From Bacillota bacterium (lineage in GTDB: Bacteria; Bacillota; Sulfobacillia; Sulfobacillales; Sulfobacillaceae), in NCBI GenBank assembly GCA_021820485.1, contig JAKADO010000003.1:1-64000 (forward strand): a stretch of 64,000 bases of DNA, written 5' to 3'. The notes below the pieces were generated by a model. It was given only the letters and a program-made list of their open reading frames with translations. It was not told the origin of the DNA and did not search any database. Position 1 is the first letter of the stretch. Each line of letters starts with the position of its first letter. A program made the position numbers and the translations under genes. Shown piece by piece: positions 1 through 14,832 of the stretch.

Positions 1-2
1 AA

Positions 3-28
3 GCCGGGCTCCCGCAGGAGAGCCCGGC
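3..28 (-). terminator. Hairpin ending the glycolytic run
   Basis: A perfect 8-bp inverted repeat (GCCGGGCT at 3-10, AGCCCGGC at 21-28) lies about 50 bases past the stop of the last gene of the minus-strand glycolytic run. On the minus strand it is followed by TT and then leaves the window, so the U-tract cannot be checked. On the plus strand no T-run follows. I read it as a rho-independent terminator of the minus-strand operon. Confidence 0.6.
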
Positions 29-79
29 AATGTCCAAAAATATCCCATATTTGGGTCAACAGCAAGGGAAGTTTCGAAT

Positions 80-3900
<3,821 letters not shown>

Positions 3901-3901
<1 letters not shown>

Positions 3902-4677
3902 TAAGACCGCACCTCTCCCCATCGCTGATTCAAGAGCATCCATTGGTCAACGGCCAACGACGCACCGCCCACCAACGCTCCGTCCAACAGCGGTTGTGCC
4001 GCAAAACCGGCGACATTCCCGGGGTTCACGGACCCCCCATATAGAATGCGCACCACGGAATCGAATTGGGGGCGCTCGGCGCGAACCGTGTCGTGCACGA
4101 CAGCGGCCACGCGATTGGCCTCTTCCGGCTCCGGAACCAAGCCGGTGCCAATCGCCCAGAGTGGTTCATAGGCAAAAATCAGGTCTGAAGGACTCTCGTC
4201 ATCCAGCACCCGAAGGACCGCGCCGATCTGCCGCCGGATCACGGCGTCGGTTTCACCCTCCAGACGTTCCTGATGGCTTTCCCCGACGCAGACAATCGGC
4301 AATAAGTGGGCTTGAAGCGCAGCCCGCGTCTTGTCTGCCACCAGAGCATCATCCTCACCGTAAAGACTGCGACGCTCCGAGTGCCCAAGAATCACGCAGT
4401 CTGCCCCCGCTTCACGCACCAAATAGGCCGAGACCGCCCCCGTGTTGGCGCCTTCCCTGCCCAAGTCCAGGTTCTGGGCGCCCACCCGAATCGAGGTCCC
4501 GCTGAGGCGGCGCTTGACCTCATGCAACGCCGGAATCGTGGGACAAATGACCTGATCCGTGGCCGGCGCTCCTGCCGATTCCATCTGGCGCATGAGCTCC
4601 TTCGCATAGGCCACCGATTCCAAGACTGTCTTGTACATCTTCCAGTTGGCCACAATGAGCGACCGCTTTGCCACCAT
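3901..4677 (-). CDS. tpiA: Triosephosphate isomerase
   Basis: Triosephosphate isomerase interconverts dihydroxyacetone phosphate and glyceraldehyde 3-phosphate. The protein has 258 residues, a normal length. The catalytic lysine is in VANWKMYK near residue 13, the histidine in VILGHSERR, and the glutamate in FAYEPLWAIGTG. The phosphate-binding loop near the C-terminus reads YGGSVNPGN. It lies 6 bases downstream of pgk and overlaps gpmI by one base, so it is part of the same transcript. Confidence 0.97.
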
Positions 4678-4683
4678 CAGACA

Positions 4684-6949
<2,266 letters not shown>

Positions 6950-7606
6950 CTAATCGTTCATTTCCTTGCGCTCTCCCGTCACCATGAAGATCACCCACTC
7001 GCCGATGTTGGTGGCATGGTCCGCCACCCGCTCAATGTAGTTGGCCACCAACAAGAGGTGCGTGGCCTGGCCGGCCGCATCCGGGTTGTTTTGCATCATA
7101 GCCACCAGATCGCGGAATATCGCCGCATACAGGTGGTCCACATCATCGTCGAGGCGAATCATGGTGGCAGCCTCGTCAATGCTGCGGTGAACATAGGCGT
7201 TCAACGCCAAGCGCACCATGGAGCTGGCCAGCCGCGCCATTTCCGGAATATCCACCAATGGCTTGATGAACGCCTCGTGCTCTAGGCGCAGCGTCACCTT
7301 GGCAATGTCGGTCGCGTGGTCGGCCATCCGTTCCAAGTCGGTGATGATTTTCAGTGCCGTGGAAACGATGCGCAGATCGCTGGCCAACGGCTGCTGCAGG
7401 GCCAACAGCGTAAGACATCGGCGTTCAATATCCATCTCCATTTGGTCGACGCGGTCATCCTCAGCGATAACATCGCGTGCCAAAAGGCTGTTCTTGTCGG
7501 TCAGCGCGCGCACTGCAGCCCGCAGCTGATCCTCAACCAGCGCTCCCATGCGCAATAGTTCTTGCTCCAAATCCACCAACTGGTCGCTGAAATATTGCCG
7601 GATCAT
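6950..7606 (-). CDS. phoU: Phosphate-transport accessory protein PhoU
   Basis: PhoU is a helical-bundle protein that links the Pst transporter to PhoR and represses the Pho response when phosphate is ample. The 218-residue protein has the two expected repeats. Each carries a metal-binding motif: ITDLERMADHATDIAK in the first and ANYIERVADHATNIGE in the second. The start was set at the ATG giving MIRQYFSDQL, five codons inside the longest frame, to match the family N-terminus. It is separated from pstB by the EAL gene, an unusual arrangement, and is followed by gap. Confidence 0.95.
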   Translation of the reverse strand: MIRQYFSDQLVDLEQELLRMGALVEDQLRAAVRALTDKNSLLARDVIAEDDRVDQMEMDIERRCLTLLALQQPLASDLRIVSTALKIITDLERMADHATDIAKVTLRLEHEAFIKPLVDIPEMARLASSMVRLALNAYVHRSIDEAATMIRLDDDVDHLYAAIFRDLVAMMQNNPDAAGQATHLLLVANYIERVADHATNIGEWVIFMVTGERKEMND

Positions 7607-7792
7607 CTCTTCGCACCTCACCCGTACTTGTGGCGACCATCAGCCAAACCAGGAGAAACGTTGGAGCCATGCCGTCCATCTTTGTTCAGCGGAGGCAGGC
7701 CAATTATTCTTTTTATGCCACAGGAGTCCCAGTCCTCGCAAGAAGCAAGGCCAACGCCGAAAGTCCGAAGAGAGTCCTCTGGGGATTCTCCG

Positions 7793-8632
7793 TTAATCGA
7801 AGGACCAAGCGGACTCCGCAACCGTGGGCAAGGCGGAAAAGGCAGGCTTCGCAAAGTAGTAGCCCTGCATCAAACGAATTCCCAAGCCGGCCACGCAACG
7901 CGCCTCTCCGGCTGTTTCGACTCCCTCGGCGAGCACTGCGATGCGAAGCGTCTCCGCCAAGCCCAACACGGCTCGAACAATGGCTTCTTTAACTGGGTCC
8001 AGATCAATCCCACGAATGAGATGGATGTCCAGCTTGATTAGATCCGGTTGAAAGTCTGCCAGTGTGTTGAGGCCGGAGCTCCCCGCCCCAAAGTCGTCCA
8101 GCGCCGTCAGAAATCCATGGCGGCGATAGGTGCGGATGATGTCCTTCAACTTCTGGGTATCCCGAATATGTTCGCTTTCCACCACCTCGAACACAATCCG
8201 CGCGAGATCAAATCCGACCTCTGAGGCCACCCGCAATGTGGTCTCAAGACAGCGCTCCGGTTCATAGACCGCATTGGGCATGAAATTGATATGCAGTCGC
8301 GTGGTCATGCCCAATTGCGCGGCAGCCCGAATGCTGCCTTCTCGGCATGCCTGATCAAAGGCGTAGCGCGTCTCTGGTGTGACTTGGCCGAGCACCTGCG
8401 CGGCGGGTTCGCCGGAAGCGCCGCGCACCAAGGCTTCATACGCCCAGATGCTCCGGGATGAGACATCCACAATTGGCTGAAACGCAAAGGCCATGGAGGC
8501 CGGATAAGGCTTGCTGCATCTACGGCACGCATCCGAACGCGAATCTGTTGACGTTCCCAACGCCTCCCTCTCTCGACGCAAATCTGCAAATCCCAGGACG
8601 AATCCCACCCCATCATACTTGCCATGCGGCAT
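7793..8632 (-). CDS. EAL-domain c-di-GMP phosphodiesterase
   Basis: This cytoplasmic EAL-domain protein hydrolyses cyclic di-GMP to pGpG. The domain runs from about residue 47 to the end and looks intact. It has the EALVRG signature, the LHINFMPNA asparagine, FEVVESE, the DDFGAGSSGL loop with paired aspartates, KLDIHLI, AEGVET and the final MQGYYFAKP glutamine. These are the residues an active phosphodiesterase needs. The first 45 residues hold a CRRC pair but no recognisable sensor domain. The start is uncertain: the first ATG at 8632 has its purine tract very close, and the ATG at 8494 begins exactly at the domain. It sits between pstB (29 bases upstream) and phoU. Confidence 0.85.
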   Translation of the reverse strand: MPHGKYDGVGFVLGFADLRREREALGTSTDSRSDACRRCSKPYPASMAFAFQPIVDVSSRSIWAYEALVRGASGEPAAQVLGQVTPETRYAFDQACREGSIRAAAQLGMTTRLHINFMPNAVYEPERCLETTLRVASEVGFDLARIVFEVVESEHIRDTQKLKDIIRTYRRHGFLTALDDFGAGSSGLNTLADFQPDLIKLDIHLIRGIDLDPVKEAIVRAVLGLAETLRIAVLAEGVETAGEARCVAGLGIRLMQGYYFAKPAFSALPTVAESAWSFD

Positions 8633-8661
8633 CCCTCACAACAGGATCCCGGAACGGTCCT

Positions 8662-9420
8662 TTACGACTCGTATCGCCCGGTCAAATATTGCTCGGTGCG
8701 CGGGTCCAAGGGAGCCGTAAACATTTGCCGCGTAGGACCCACCTCAATCAGCGTGCCTTCGGCAAAGAATGCCGTGCGGTCAGAGATGCGCGCCGCCTGC
8801 CGCAGGTTGTGCGTCACCATCACTATCGTGTACCGCCCCCGCAGGGCAGCCACCAATTCCTCAATCTTGGTGGTGGACATCGGATCCAACGAAGCGGTGG
8901 GTTCATCCATCAAGAGCACCTCGGGTTCGACGGCCAAGGCGCGGGCAATGCACAGCCGCTGCTGCTGTCCTCCGGAGAGGGTCAGCGCCGATCGGCGAAG
9001 CTTGCCCCGCACCTCGTCCCACAGCGCAGCCTGCTGCAGGCTCCGCTCCACGATGCGGCGCAGCGCCTGGCGATCTGTCACCCCTTGGAGCCGAGGACCG
9101 TACGCCACATTGTCAAAGATGCTGAAGGGGAACGGATTGGGTGCTTGGAACACCATGCCGACACGGCGGCGCAAGTCCGGGATGTCGGCCGCGGCATCGT
9201 AAATGTCGGCATCGCCTAGGAACACCCGGCCGCTGATGCGCGCGCGCCCGCCCTCCTCCAACAAGCGGTTTAGGGTGCGGAGAAAGGTGGACTTTCCGCA
9301 TCCTGAGGGACCTATGAGAGCGAGCACCTCGCCTGGGGCGACCTCTAGGGATACTTGCTTCAGAGCATGATGGCGGTCGTACCAAACCGATAGTCCTTCC
9401 ACGCGAATCTCCGGAGGCAT
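8662..9420 (-). CDS. pstB: Phosphate ABC transporter ATPase PstB
   Basis: PstB is the ATPase subunit of the high-affinity phosphate importer PstSCAB. The 252-residue protein has Walker A (GPSGCGKST, about residues 37-45), the Q-loop with the PstB-specific FQAPNPFPFSI, the LSGGQQQR signature, Walker B (VLLMDEPTASLD) and the switch histidine in MVTHN. The start has the strong SD AAGGAGG. It lies 31 bases after pstA and continues the pstSCAB order. Confidence 0.96.
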   Translation of the reverse strand: MPPEIRVEGLSVWYDRHHALKQVSLEVAPGEVLALIGPSGCGKSTFLRTLNRLLEEGGRARISGRVFLGDADIYDAAADIPDLRRRVGMVFQAPNPFPFSIFDNVAYGPRLQGVTDRQALRRIVERSLQQAALWDEVRGKLRRSALTLSGGQQQRLCIARALAVEPEVLLMDEPTASLDPMSTTKIEELVAALRGRYTIVMVTHNLRQAARISDRTAFFAEGTLIEVGPTRQMFTAPLDPRTEQYLTGRYES

Positions 9421-9451
9421 CGCCCCCCTCCTTTCCCAGCCGCAAAAAAAG

Positions 9452-10264
9452 TTATTCGAGCCATCGTGCGATGCGGCGGCTTAGCCACAGCACCACCGCA
9501 ATCAGCACCATCAAGGTCACGCCGGTAGCCGCGGCTGCTGCGTCCCGATTCAGAACCAACCCTTCCGTACGAATGTACCAAATGTGGACCGCTAGGGTTT
9601 CCCCCGGCGCCCAAAAGCTCCAATGACGCGAGACATTGACGCCCGCTGTCACTATCAGCGCCGCCGATTCGCCGGCTAGACGAGCCGCAGCCATGCCCAA
9701 TCCCTCCACCAATTGGGCCAGCGAGGCGGGAATGACGACGCGCCGAATGGTTTGCCACCGACTTGCCCCGAGGGCCAAGGACGCCTCACGGTATCCTTGC
9801 GGCACCCCTTCCAGGGCTTCGCCCGCCACCGTGACCATAAACGGCCAGTTGATCACCGCAAGAGCCAGGCAACCGGTCAGCAGGGACACGGGCCAATGCC
9901 ACCACCCGACAGCCACCCGATAAACCACCAGTCCAACCACGATGGTCGGGGCGCTTAACAGTGTGGCCCGAAGATGATTCAGCGTGGCGGCCCGCCGCAT
10001 GCGATACTCCCGCCGATAAACGGCCACCGCCAACCCCAAGGGAGCGGTAATCACGAGAGTGAGGCCCACCATCACGCCAGTGTTAATCAGTTCGGGCAGT
10101 ATGCCGCCTCCGCCGGTCCGTTCGTTCGGCCAGCTCGCCAAGAAGTGCCACGTCAAATCGGGCAGGCCAGCCCACAGGACACTCCCTAGAATCAGTGCGA
10201 ATCCTGCGGCCGCAATCGCAAAAAGCACCGCAGCGACGCGATGCCAGACCATGCCCCGTTTCAT
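9452..10264 (-). CDS. pstA: Phosphate ABC transporter permease PstA
   Basis: PstA is one of the two membrane permeases of the Pst importer. From the ATG at 10264, which overlaps the pstC stop as ATGA, the protein has 270 residues with about six membrane helices. A typical coupling-loop segment (EALEGVPQGYREASLALGASRWQTI) faces PstB. The longest frame extends 97 codons upstream into pstC and reads as a shadow there, so it was trimmed. It is 31 bases upstream of pstB in the operon. Confidence 0.94.
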   Translation of the reverse strand: MKRGMVWHRVAAVLFAIAAAGFALILGSVLWAGLPDLTWHFLASWPNERTGGGGILPELINTGVMVGLTLVITAPLGLAVAVYRREYRMRRAATLNHLRATLLSAPTIVVGLVVYRVAVGWWHWPVSLLTGCLALAVINWPFMVTVAGEALEGVPQGYREASLALGASRWQTIRRVVIPASLAQLVEGLGMAAARLAGESAALIVTAGVNVSRHWSFWAPGETLAVHIWYIRTEGLVLNRDAAAAATGVTLMVLIAVVLWLSRRIARWLE

Positions 10265-11115
10265 GATACCGATCCCCATCGCTCGGCGAGACGCACCAGC
10301 ACGTACATGCCTAGCATCAAGAGAAGGGCCATGATGTCCAACACTGCATGCCCTCGAGTACCGGGAGGAAAGACTGTCATATCGGTGATGATCTGCGTGG
10401 TCAGGGTGGCACCGGGGCTGGTCAGGCTGGAGGGCAAGGCGGTTTGTCCACCGATCACCATCTGCACGGCCATGGTTTCCCCGAGCGCCCGGGCCACCCC
10501 CACCAGGAGTCCGTTCGTGAGGCCCGGCATCGCGGCGCGAAACGCCACTCGCCAAAGCGTCTGATCAGGCGTGGCGCCCAATGCCGCAGACCCCTCCCGC
10601 AAAGATTGCGGCACTCGCTCCAAGGACTGAAAAAAAAACAGACTGAACGTGGGAAGCACCATCAAGGCCAAAACAATTCCCGCCGCCAGCAGGCTGAACC
10701 CCGGTCCTCCCACGCGGGCGCGCACCCAGGGCACCACCATTTGAAGTCCCCACCAGCCGAAAATCACCGAGGGCACCGCGGTCAATACCGTCAAAGCGCG
10801 CACCGCAAAGTCCTTCATCCCTGCGGTGCGCTGCTCCGCGAGCGTGACAGCCACCCCGAGCGCCAGAGGAACCGCCATCACCAGCGCCCCCAGCGTAACA
10901 ACCACTGAGCCCACGATAAAGGGCAGCACACCATACCGATTGCGCAGCGGATCCCAAAAATCGCCAAACAGGTTTGACAAGGCGGATGGCTCACCCAAAA
11001 ATCGCCAAGCCCCCAAAAACAGGGCCGCCACCAGCCCCAAACCCGCCACCAAGAAAATCAGCGCAGTCGCCGCCAACAGCCCTCGTGCCAGGCCGCCGTG
11101 CGTCCAATCTCTCAT
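10261..11115 (-). CDS. pstC: Phosphate ABC transporter permease PstC
   Basis: PstC is the second permease of the phosphate importer. The 284-residue protein has about six transmembrane helices and a periplasm-facing loop with FGDFWDPLRNRYGVLPFI, typical of PstC. The coupling segment is LERVPQSLREGSAALGAT, and the conserved GETMAVQMVIGG follows. Its start overlaps the pstS stop by 4 bases (ATGA), and its end overlaps pstA, so pstS, pstC and pstA are translationally coupled. Confidence 0.94.
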   Translation of the reverse strand: MRDWTHGGLARGLLAATALIFLVAGLGLVAALFLGAWRFLGEPSALSNLFGDFWDPLRNRYGVLPFIVGSVVVTLGALVMAVPLALGVAVTLAEQRTAGMKDFAVRALTVLTAVPSVIFGWWGLQMVVPWVRARVGGPGFSLLAAGIVLALMVLPTFSLFFFQSLERVPQSLREGSAALGATPDQTLWRVAFRAAMPGLTNGLLVGVARALGETMAVQMVIGGQTALPSSLTSPGATLTTQIITDMTVFPPGTRGHAVLDIMALLLMLGMYVLVRLAERWGSVS

Positions 11116-11903
11116 GACGCCGCTCCATAAAGGCCATAGTCGCGGCGATACCCCTGTGACCCCAGAAAGTGGGCCAAGTCGGCCGCCGGCCCGCTGCCCT
11201 GAGACGCTCGATAATACAGCGCAGGCGCTGCAAAGTAGGGCCAGGCGAGGGCATTTCGTGGATTGTAGCGATCGCCGCCAATGGCCATTGCCAGAACGCC
11301 GGAGGGGACAACCCCTGACTCCAGGAAGCCAATGGCGCCCGGGGTCTCGCGAACGGCCGCCAGCATCGCGCCGTTGGACAATTGCACAATGGCCCGCGTG
11401 GTGACACGACGGCCCGACAACATCTTCTGTTCCACCACAGACAACGCGCCAGACGCCAAAGGTCGGCTCATCACCACCACCGGAAGATCGGCTCCACCTA
11501 CCTGACGCCAGGAGTTGACGCGGCCGGTCATCAGGGCCTCAATCTCTGCAGCGCTCACCCGTGAGACACCCGTTCCGGGATGGACAATCACAAGAATGGG
11601 CAACCGGCCCAAGGGCACGCGCACCAAGCGTACCCCGCCCGTCCACTCTTTTTGTGGAGTCACATCAGAGACCCCCACGTCGACGCGGCCCCGGCTCACC
11701 TCGACCACTCCAGCGACCGATCCCCCACCACTAATGGATACGGTATAGCCAGGATGCAAACGCTCCCATTCCGGCACCGCCGCCCGAAGGTAGCCCAACG
11801 TGCTGGTCGCGCCCAAAATGGACAGGTGCTCCGTGCGGGGTTGAGCCACGGCCCCGGATGCGATCGTCAAGCTCATCAGGAGGAGCGCCCAAATCCAAGA
11901 CAT
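11112..11903 (-). CDS. pstS: Phosphate-binding protein, PstS-like
   Basis: This is the extracytoplasmic phosphate-binding subunit of the Pst importer. The protein has 263 residues with a signal peptide (about residues 1-21, ending ASGAVAQ). No lipobox cysteine is present, so it is probably released or held at the surface by another means; this is unusual for a monoderm. The PBP-like fold shows the phosphate-loop ATSTLGYL and SGGGSVAGV, then DVGVSD. It is shorter and more divergent than E. coli PstS, so the assignment rests partly on context. The ATG at 11903 shares one base with the phoR stop (TAATG). Confidence 0.88.
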   Translation of the reverse strand: MSWIWALLLMSLTIASGAVAQPRTEHLSILGATSTLGYLRAAVPEWERLHPGYTVSISGGGSVAGVVEVSRGRVDVGVSDVTPQKEWTGGVRLVRVPLGRLPILVIVHPGTGVSRVSAAEIEALMTGRVNSWRQVGGADLPVVVMSRPLASGALSVVEQKMLSGRRVTTRAIVQLSNGAMLAAVRETPGAIGFLESGVVPSGVLAMAIGGDRYNPRNALAWPYFAAPALYYRASQGSGPAADLAHFLGSQGYRRDYGLYGAAS

Positions 11904-13297
11904 TATGCATCCGTCCCCCCTGTCTCGCGGTATTGCGGCAGCCATACCGTAAACCGCGTGCCCTGTCCCACCGTACTACTTACTTCTATGCGTCCCCGAT
12001 GCAGTTCAATGATGTGTTTCACAATGGCCAGACCCAGCCCTGTGCCGCCGGACGCTCGGGAGCGCGCCTTGTCCACCCGGTAGAATCGCTCAAAAATGCG
12101 CGGCAAGTCCGCGCTCGGGATTCCAATGCCCGTATCGGCCACCGAAATCCCAACCGACTGGTCCGCGGGGTTGGAGAGCGCCGACACCGTAATGGCTCCC
12201 CCTTCAGGGGTATATTGAATGGCGTTTTGAACGAGGTTCAAGAACACTTCCTGAAGCCGGTCGGCGTCCCCCGACACGAGCGGCAGCACGGAGGGAATTT
12301 GACTCATCAGCGTGAGCCCGGCCTCCGCCGCCCGGGGCGCGATGCGCGACACCACCGACTCCATCAGCATGGCAACATCCACCCCCTCAAGTTGAAAGGG
12401 AAGCGAGTGGTGTTCCATCCGGGAGAGCGTCAAGAGGTCGTCCACCAGTCGGCTCATGCGGTTGGCTTCGTCGTAGATAAGGCGGGTAAAGCGTTCGCGT
12501 GAGTCATGATCGATGTCCTCTTCCATCAACGTCTCGGTGAACCCGCGAATGATGGTCAAGGGTGTTTGCAGTTCGTGGCTGACGTTGGCGACAAAGTCTT
12601 GCCGCATCCGATCCAATTGACTCTGCAAGGACACGTCCCGCGACACCATCACGGCGCCGAGACCGCCCACCGACTCAGGAAGCGCCGCCACGGTGACTTC
12701 CACCACGATGCCCTCATTGTCCGGAGGACTCCATTGGACCGTTTCGCTGCCGCCTTGGCGGGTCACGCGATGCACCGCATCGTCAATCTTCACATCCCGG
12801 ATGACTTCCAACAGATGACGCCCTGTCACCGCCGATTCGTGGATGCGAAACATCGACCGCGCCGCCCGGTTGATGAGAGTGATGGTGAGCCCGTGGTTCA
12901 AAATGATGATGCCGTTGGCCATGCTCGTTAAAATGGCCTCGAGCTGCTTCTTGTCCTGCTCGAGATCGCGCGTGCGCTCCATCAGCACTTCTGCCACACG
13001 GTTCATGCCATGCGCCAATGAGTCCAGGGGGTCATCCTGATCGAGATACACCCGGGCCTGCAAATCCCCCGACGCCCAGCGATCGACCGTATCCTTCAAC
13101 TGTACGACGGACTCGGACAACAAGCGATCCTGGACGCGCCACGACAAGAAATAGCGCACCACCCAGACCCAGGCCACCAAAAAGCACAATGCCGCCCAGA
13201 GCGGACCACGCGGAACACTCAGCAGCAACAAACCCACTGTGGCAAGCCCCAACGCTCCCGGAACCAGCCAGACATTGGCGCGCGTCAACTGTTTCAT
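11903..13297 (-). CDS. phoR: Phosphate-regulon sensor histidine kinase PhoR
   Basis: PhoR senses phosphate status through the Pst/PhoU complex and phosphorylates PhoP. The 464-residue protein has two N-terminal membrane helices (about residues 10-50) with almost no extracellular loop, a HAMP-like linker, and a PAS domain (about 115-220). The HisKA box is FVANVSHELQTPLT with H241, followed by an HATPase domain with NLVQNAIQYTPEG, ADTGIGIP and GTGLGLAIVKH. The short extracellular part fits control through internal partners rather than an external ligand. It overlaps phoP by 4 bases. Confidence 0.93.
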   Translation of the reverse strand: MKQLTRANVWLVPGALGLATVGLLLLSVPRGPLWAALCFLVAWVWVVRYFLSWRVQDRLLSESVVQLKDTVDRWASGDLQARVYLDQDDPLDSLAHGMNRVAEVLMERTRDLEQDKKQLEAILTSMANGIIILNHGLTITLINRAARSMFRIHESAVTGRHLLEVIRDVKIDDAVHRVTRQGGSETVQWSPPDNEGIVVEVTVAALPESVGGLGAVMVSRDVSLQSQLDRMRQDFVANVSHELQTPLTIIRGFTETLMEEDIDHDSRERFTRLIYDEANRMSRLVDDLLTLSRMEHHSLPFQLEGVDVAMLMESVVSRIAPRAAEAGLTLMSQIPSVLPLVSGDADRLQEVFLNLVQNAIQYTPEGGAITVSALSNPADQSVGISVADTGIGIPSADLPRIFERFYRVDKARSRASGGTGLGLAIVKHIIELHRGRIEVSSTVGQGTRFTVWLPQYRETGGTDA

Positions 13298-13974
13298 TGC
13301 CCGGAGAACCGGTATCCGACCCCGCGAACCGTTTCAATAAATCGGGGATTTTGCGGATCTTCCTGCAGCTTCTCACGAAGATGGCGGACGTGCACATCAA
13401 CGGTCCGCGAATCGCCGTAAAAGTCTTCGCCCCAGACCCGCACCAAAAGCTCGTCACGGGTAAACGCCCGACCTGGATGGCGTGCCAAAATGGTCAACAG
13501 CTCGAATTCGGTAAAGGTGAGATTGACCGGCTTATGATCCACCAAGACACTGCGGCGTTCGACGTCCACTTCAAGTCCGGGAAAGCGAATCTCGCCGCTG
13601 TCATCGCGGCCTTTGGCGCTTCGCCGCAAAATGGCCTTTACCCGGGCAATGAGTTCGCGCGGAGAAAAGGGCTTGGTTACGTAGTCGTCCGCGCCGAGTT
13701 CGAGGCCCAGCACGCGGTCGACTTCATCCTTGCGGGCAGTCAGCATGATGATGGGCACATCGGTGGACTGCCGGATGGCCCGACACGCCTCCAACCCCGA
13801 CAATCCCGGCAGCATCACATCCAAAATCACCAAATCAAAGGTTTCGTGCGTCGCCCGGTCGACGGCCGCTCGTCCGTCTTCCTCGGTTTCGACCTGATAC
13901 CCCTCACGAGTCAGGTGGTAAGCCACCAACTCCACAATCGCCTTTTCGTCGTCGACCACCAAAAGACGCGGCAT
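13294..13974 (-). CDS. phoP: OmpR-family response regulator PhoP
   Basis: PhoP is the DNA-binding response regulator partnered with the adjacent PhoR. The 226-residue protein starts at the ATG at 13974, preceded by GGAGGAG and giving the receiver N-terminus MPRLLVVDDE. The phosphorylated residue is D52 in VILDVMLPG, with T and K of the receiver in MLTARK and VTKPFSP. The C-terminal winged helix ends in RTVDVHVRHLREK and VRGVGYRF. It precedes phoR and pstSCAB on the same strand, so it probably controls its own operon. I could not pick out a convincing Pho box. Confidence 0.95.
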   Translation of the reverse strand: MPRLLVVDDEKAIVELVAYHLTREGYQVETEEDGRAAVDRATHETFDLVILDVMLPGLSGLEACRAIRQSTDVPIIMLTARKDEVDRVLGLELGADDYVTKPFSPRELIARVKAILRRSAKGRDDSGEIRFPGLEVDVERRSVLVDHKPVNLTFTEFELLTILARHPGRAFTRDELLVRVWGEDFYGDSRTVDVHVRHLREKLQEDPQNPRFIETVRGVGYRFSGQ

Positions 13975-14011
13975 GTTTCGTTTGTCTCCTCCGTTGAACT
14001 CCAGCTGGGCT

Positions 14012-14830
14012 CTACGCGTCCAAACTGATCCGACGGGCTTCCACCCGCACCTGCAGCACATTGATGGACGTCATGAATTCGATATGGCGGCGCACCTCTT
14101 CCTGCACCTCCCGCAAGATGCTGAACAAATGCCGCGGCACGGCCGGAGTCACATCCAACTGGATGTATACCCCATCTTGCGATGATTGTACCATGACCCT
14201 GGAAACGCGCGCGATTTCCGCCACTTGGCGCGCCGCATGCACCACGATGGCGGTCAGCACGGTGTCGGCCACGTAAAACCGTCCCAGACTGGAATAGGTG
14301 GGTCGGACAATGGACTTCTCGACCTCGACCTGGCGTCCCTTTTTGCGAAAGATGAATCGCAGCGGATCCACCAGATATCCAGAAAAGGACTTCTGCACCT
14401 CCATGGTGGGAGCCGGTATCACGTGCTTCCCCTCCGACTGGCGAATCAACTGTGCCAGCCGCCGCTCCTCCAGCGAGGCGATGTCCTCGATGCGGATCCA
14501 TTCCACCGGGACCGCCTCGAGGCCGAGCGCTGTGAGAATGCGGCCCACCATGTGCTGTGACGTGCCCAGCACCAGGACCGCCTCCGGCTCGATGGCCCGA
14601 AGACCGTCCACCACCTCTTCGCGATGGCCGGCGTCGTCAAAGATTGCGCGTTTGACCGCCGCGACCCGGGTCGCTTCCCGTTTGGCCGAGTGCCCCGCCA
14701 CGATGCGGCCATAGTGAATGAGAAGCCCGTCATCAATGATGGTTTCCACGCCCTTGTCGACCGCCACCATGGAAGCGCGATGGCTTTTGCCGCTGCCGCT
14801 GGGGCCAACCAGCGCATAAATCCTCTTCAT
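14012..14830 (-). CDS. P-loop NTPase fused to an Asp23/Gls24-like domain
   Basis: This 272-residue protein joins two parts. The N-terminal half is a P-loop domain with Walker A GPSGSGKSH (about residues 9-17) and hydrophobic strands such as AVLVLGTS. The C-terminal half (about residues 170-270) resembles the Asp23/Gls24 envelope-stress fold, with YSSLGRFYVADTVL, VMVQSSQDGVYIQLDVTPAV and a helical stretch that would form the alternating strand-helix pattern. Its cellular job is not known. It begins 2 bases after the D-2-hydroxyacid dehydrogenase and ends 37 bases before phoP, so it links the amino-acid cluster to the phosphate operon. The Asp23 assignment is by eye and less sure than the P-loop. 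Confidence 0.7.
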   Translation of the reverse strand: MKRIYALVGPSGSGKSHRASMVAVDKGVETIIDDGLLIHYGRIVAGHSAKREATRVAAVKRAIFDDAGHREEVVDGLRAIEPEAVLVLGTSQHMVGRILTALGLEAVPVEWIRIEDIASLEERRLAQLIRQSEGKHVIPAPTMEVQKSFSGYLVDPLRFIFRKKGRQVEVEKSIVRPTYSSLGRFYVADTVLTAIVVHAARQVAEIARVSRVMVQSSQDGVYIQLDVTPAVPRHLFSILREVQEEVRRHIEFMTSINVLQVRVEARRISLDA

Positions 14831-14832
14831 GT

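Noticed and set aside
11112-11903. PstS-like protein as a lipoprotein
   Set aside because: The signal peptide ends in ASGAVAQ with no cysteine, so there is no lipobox.
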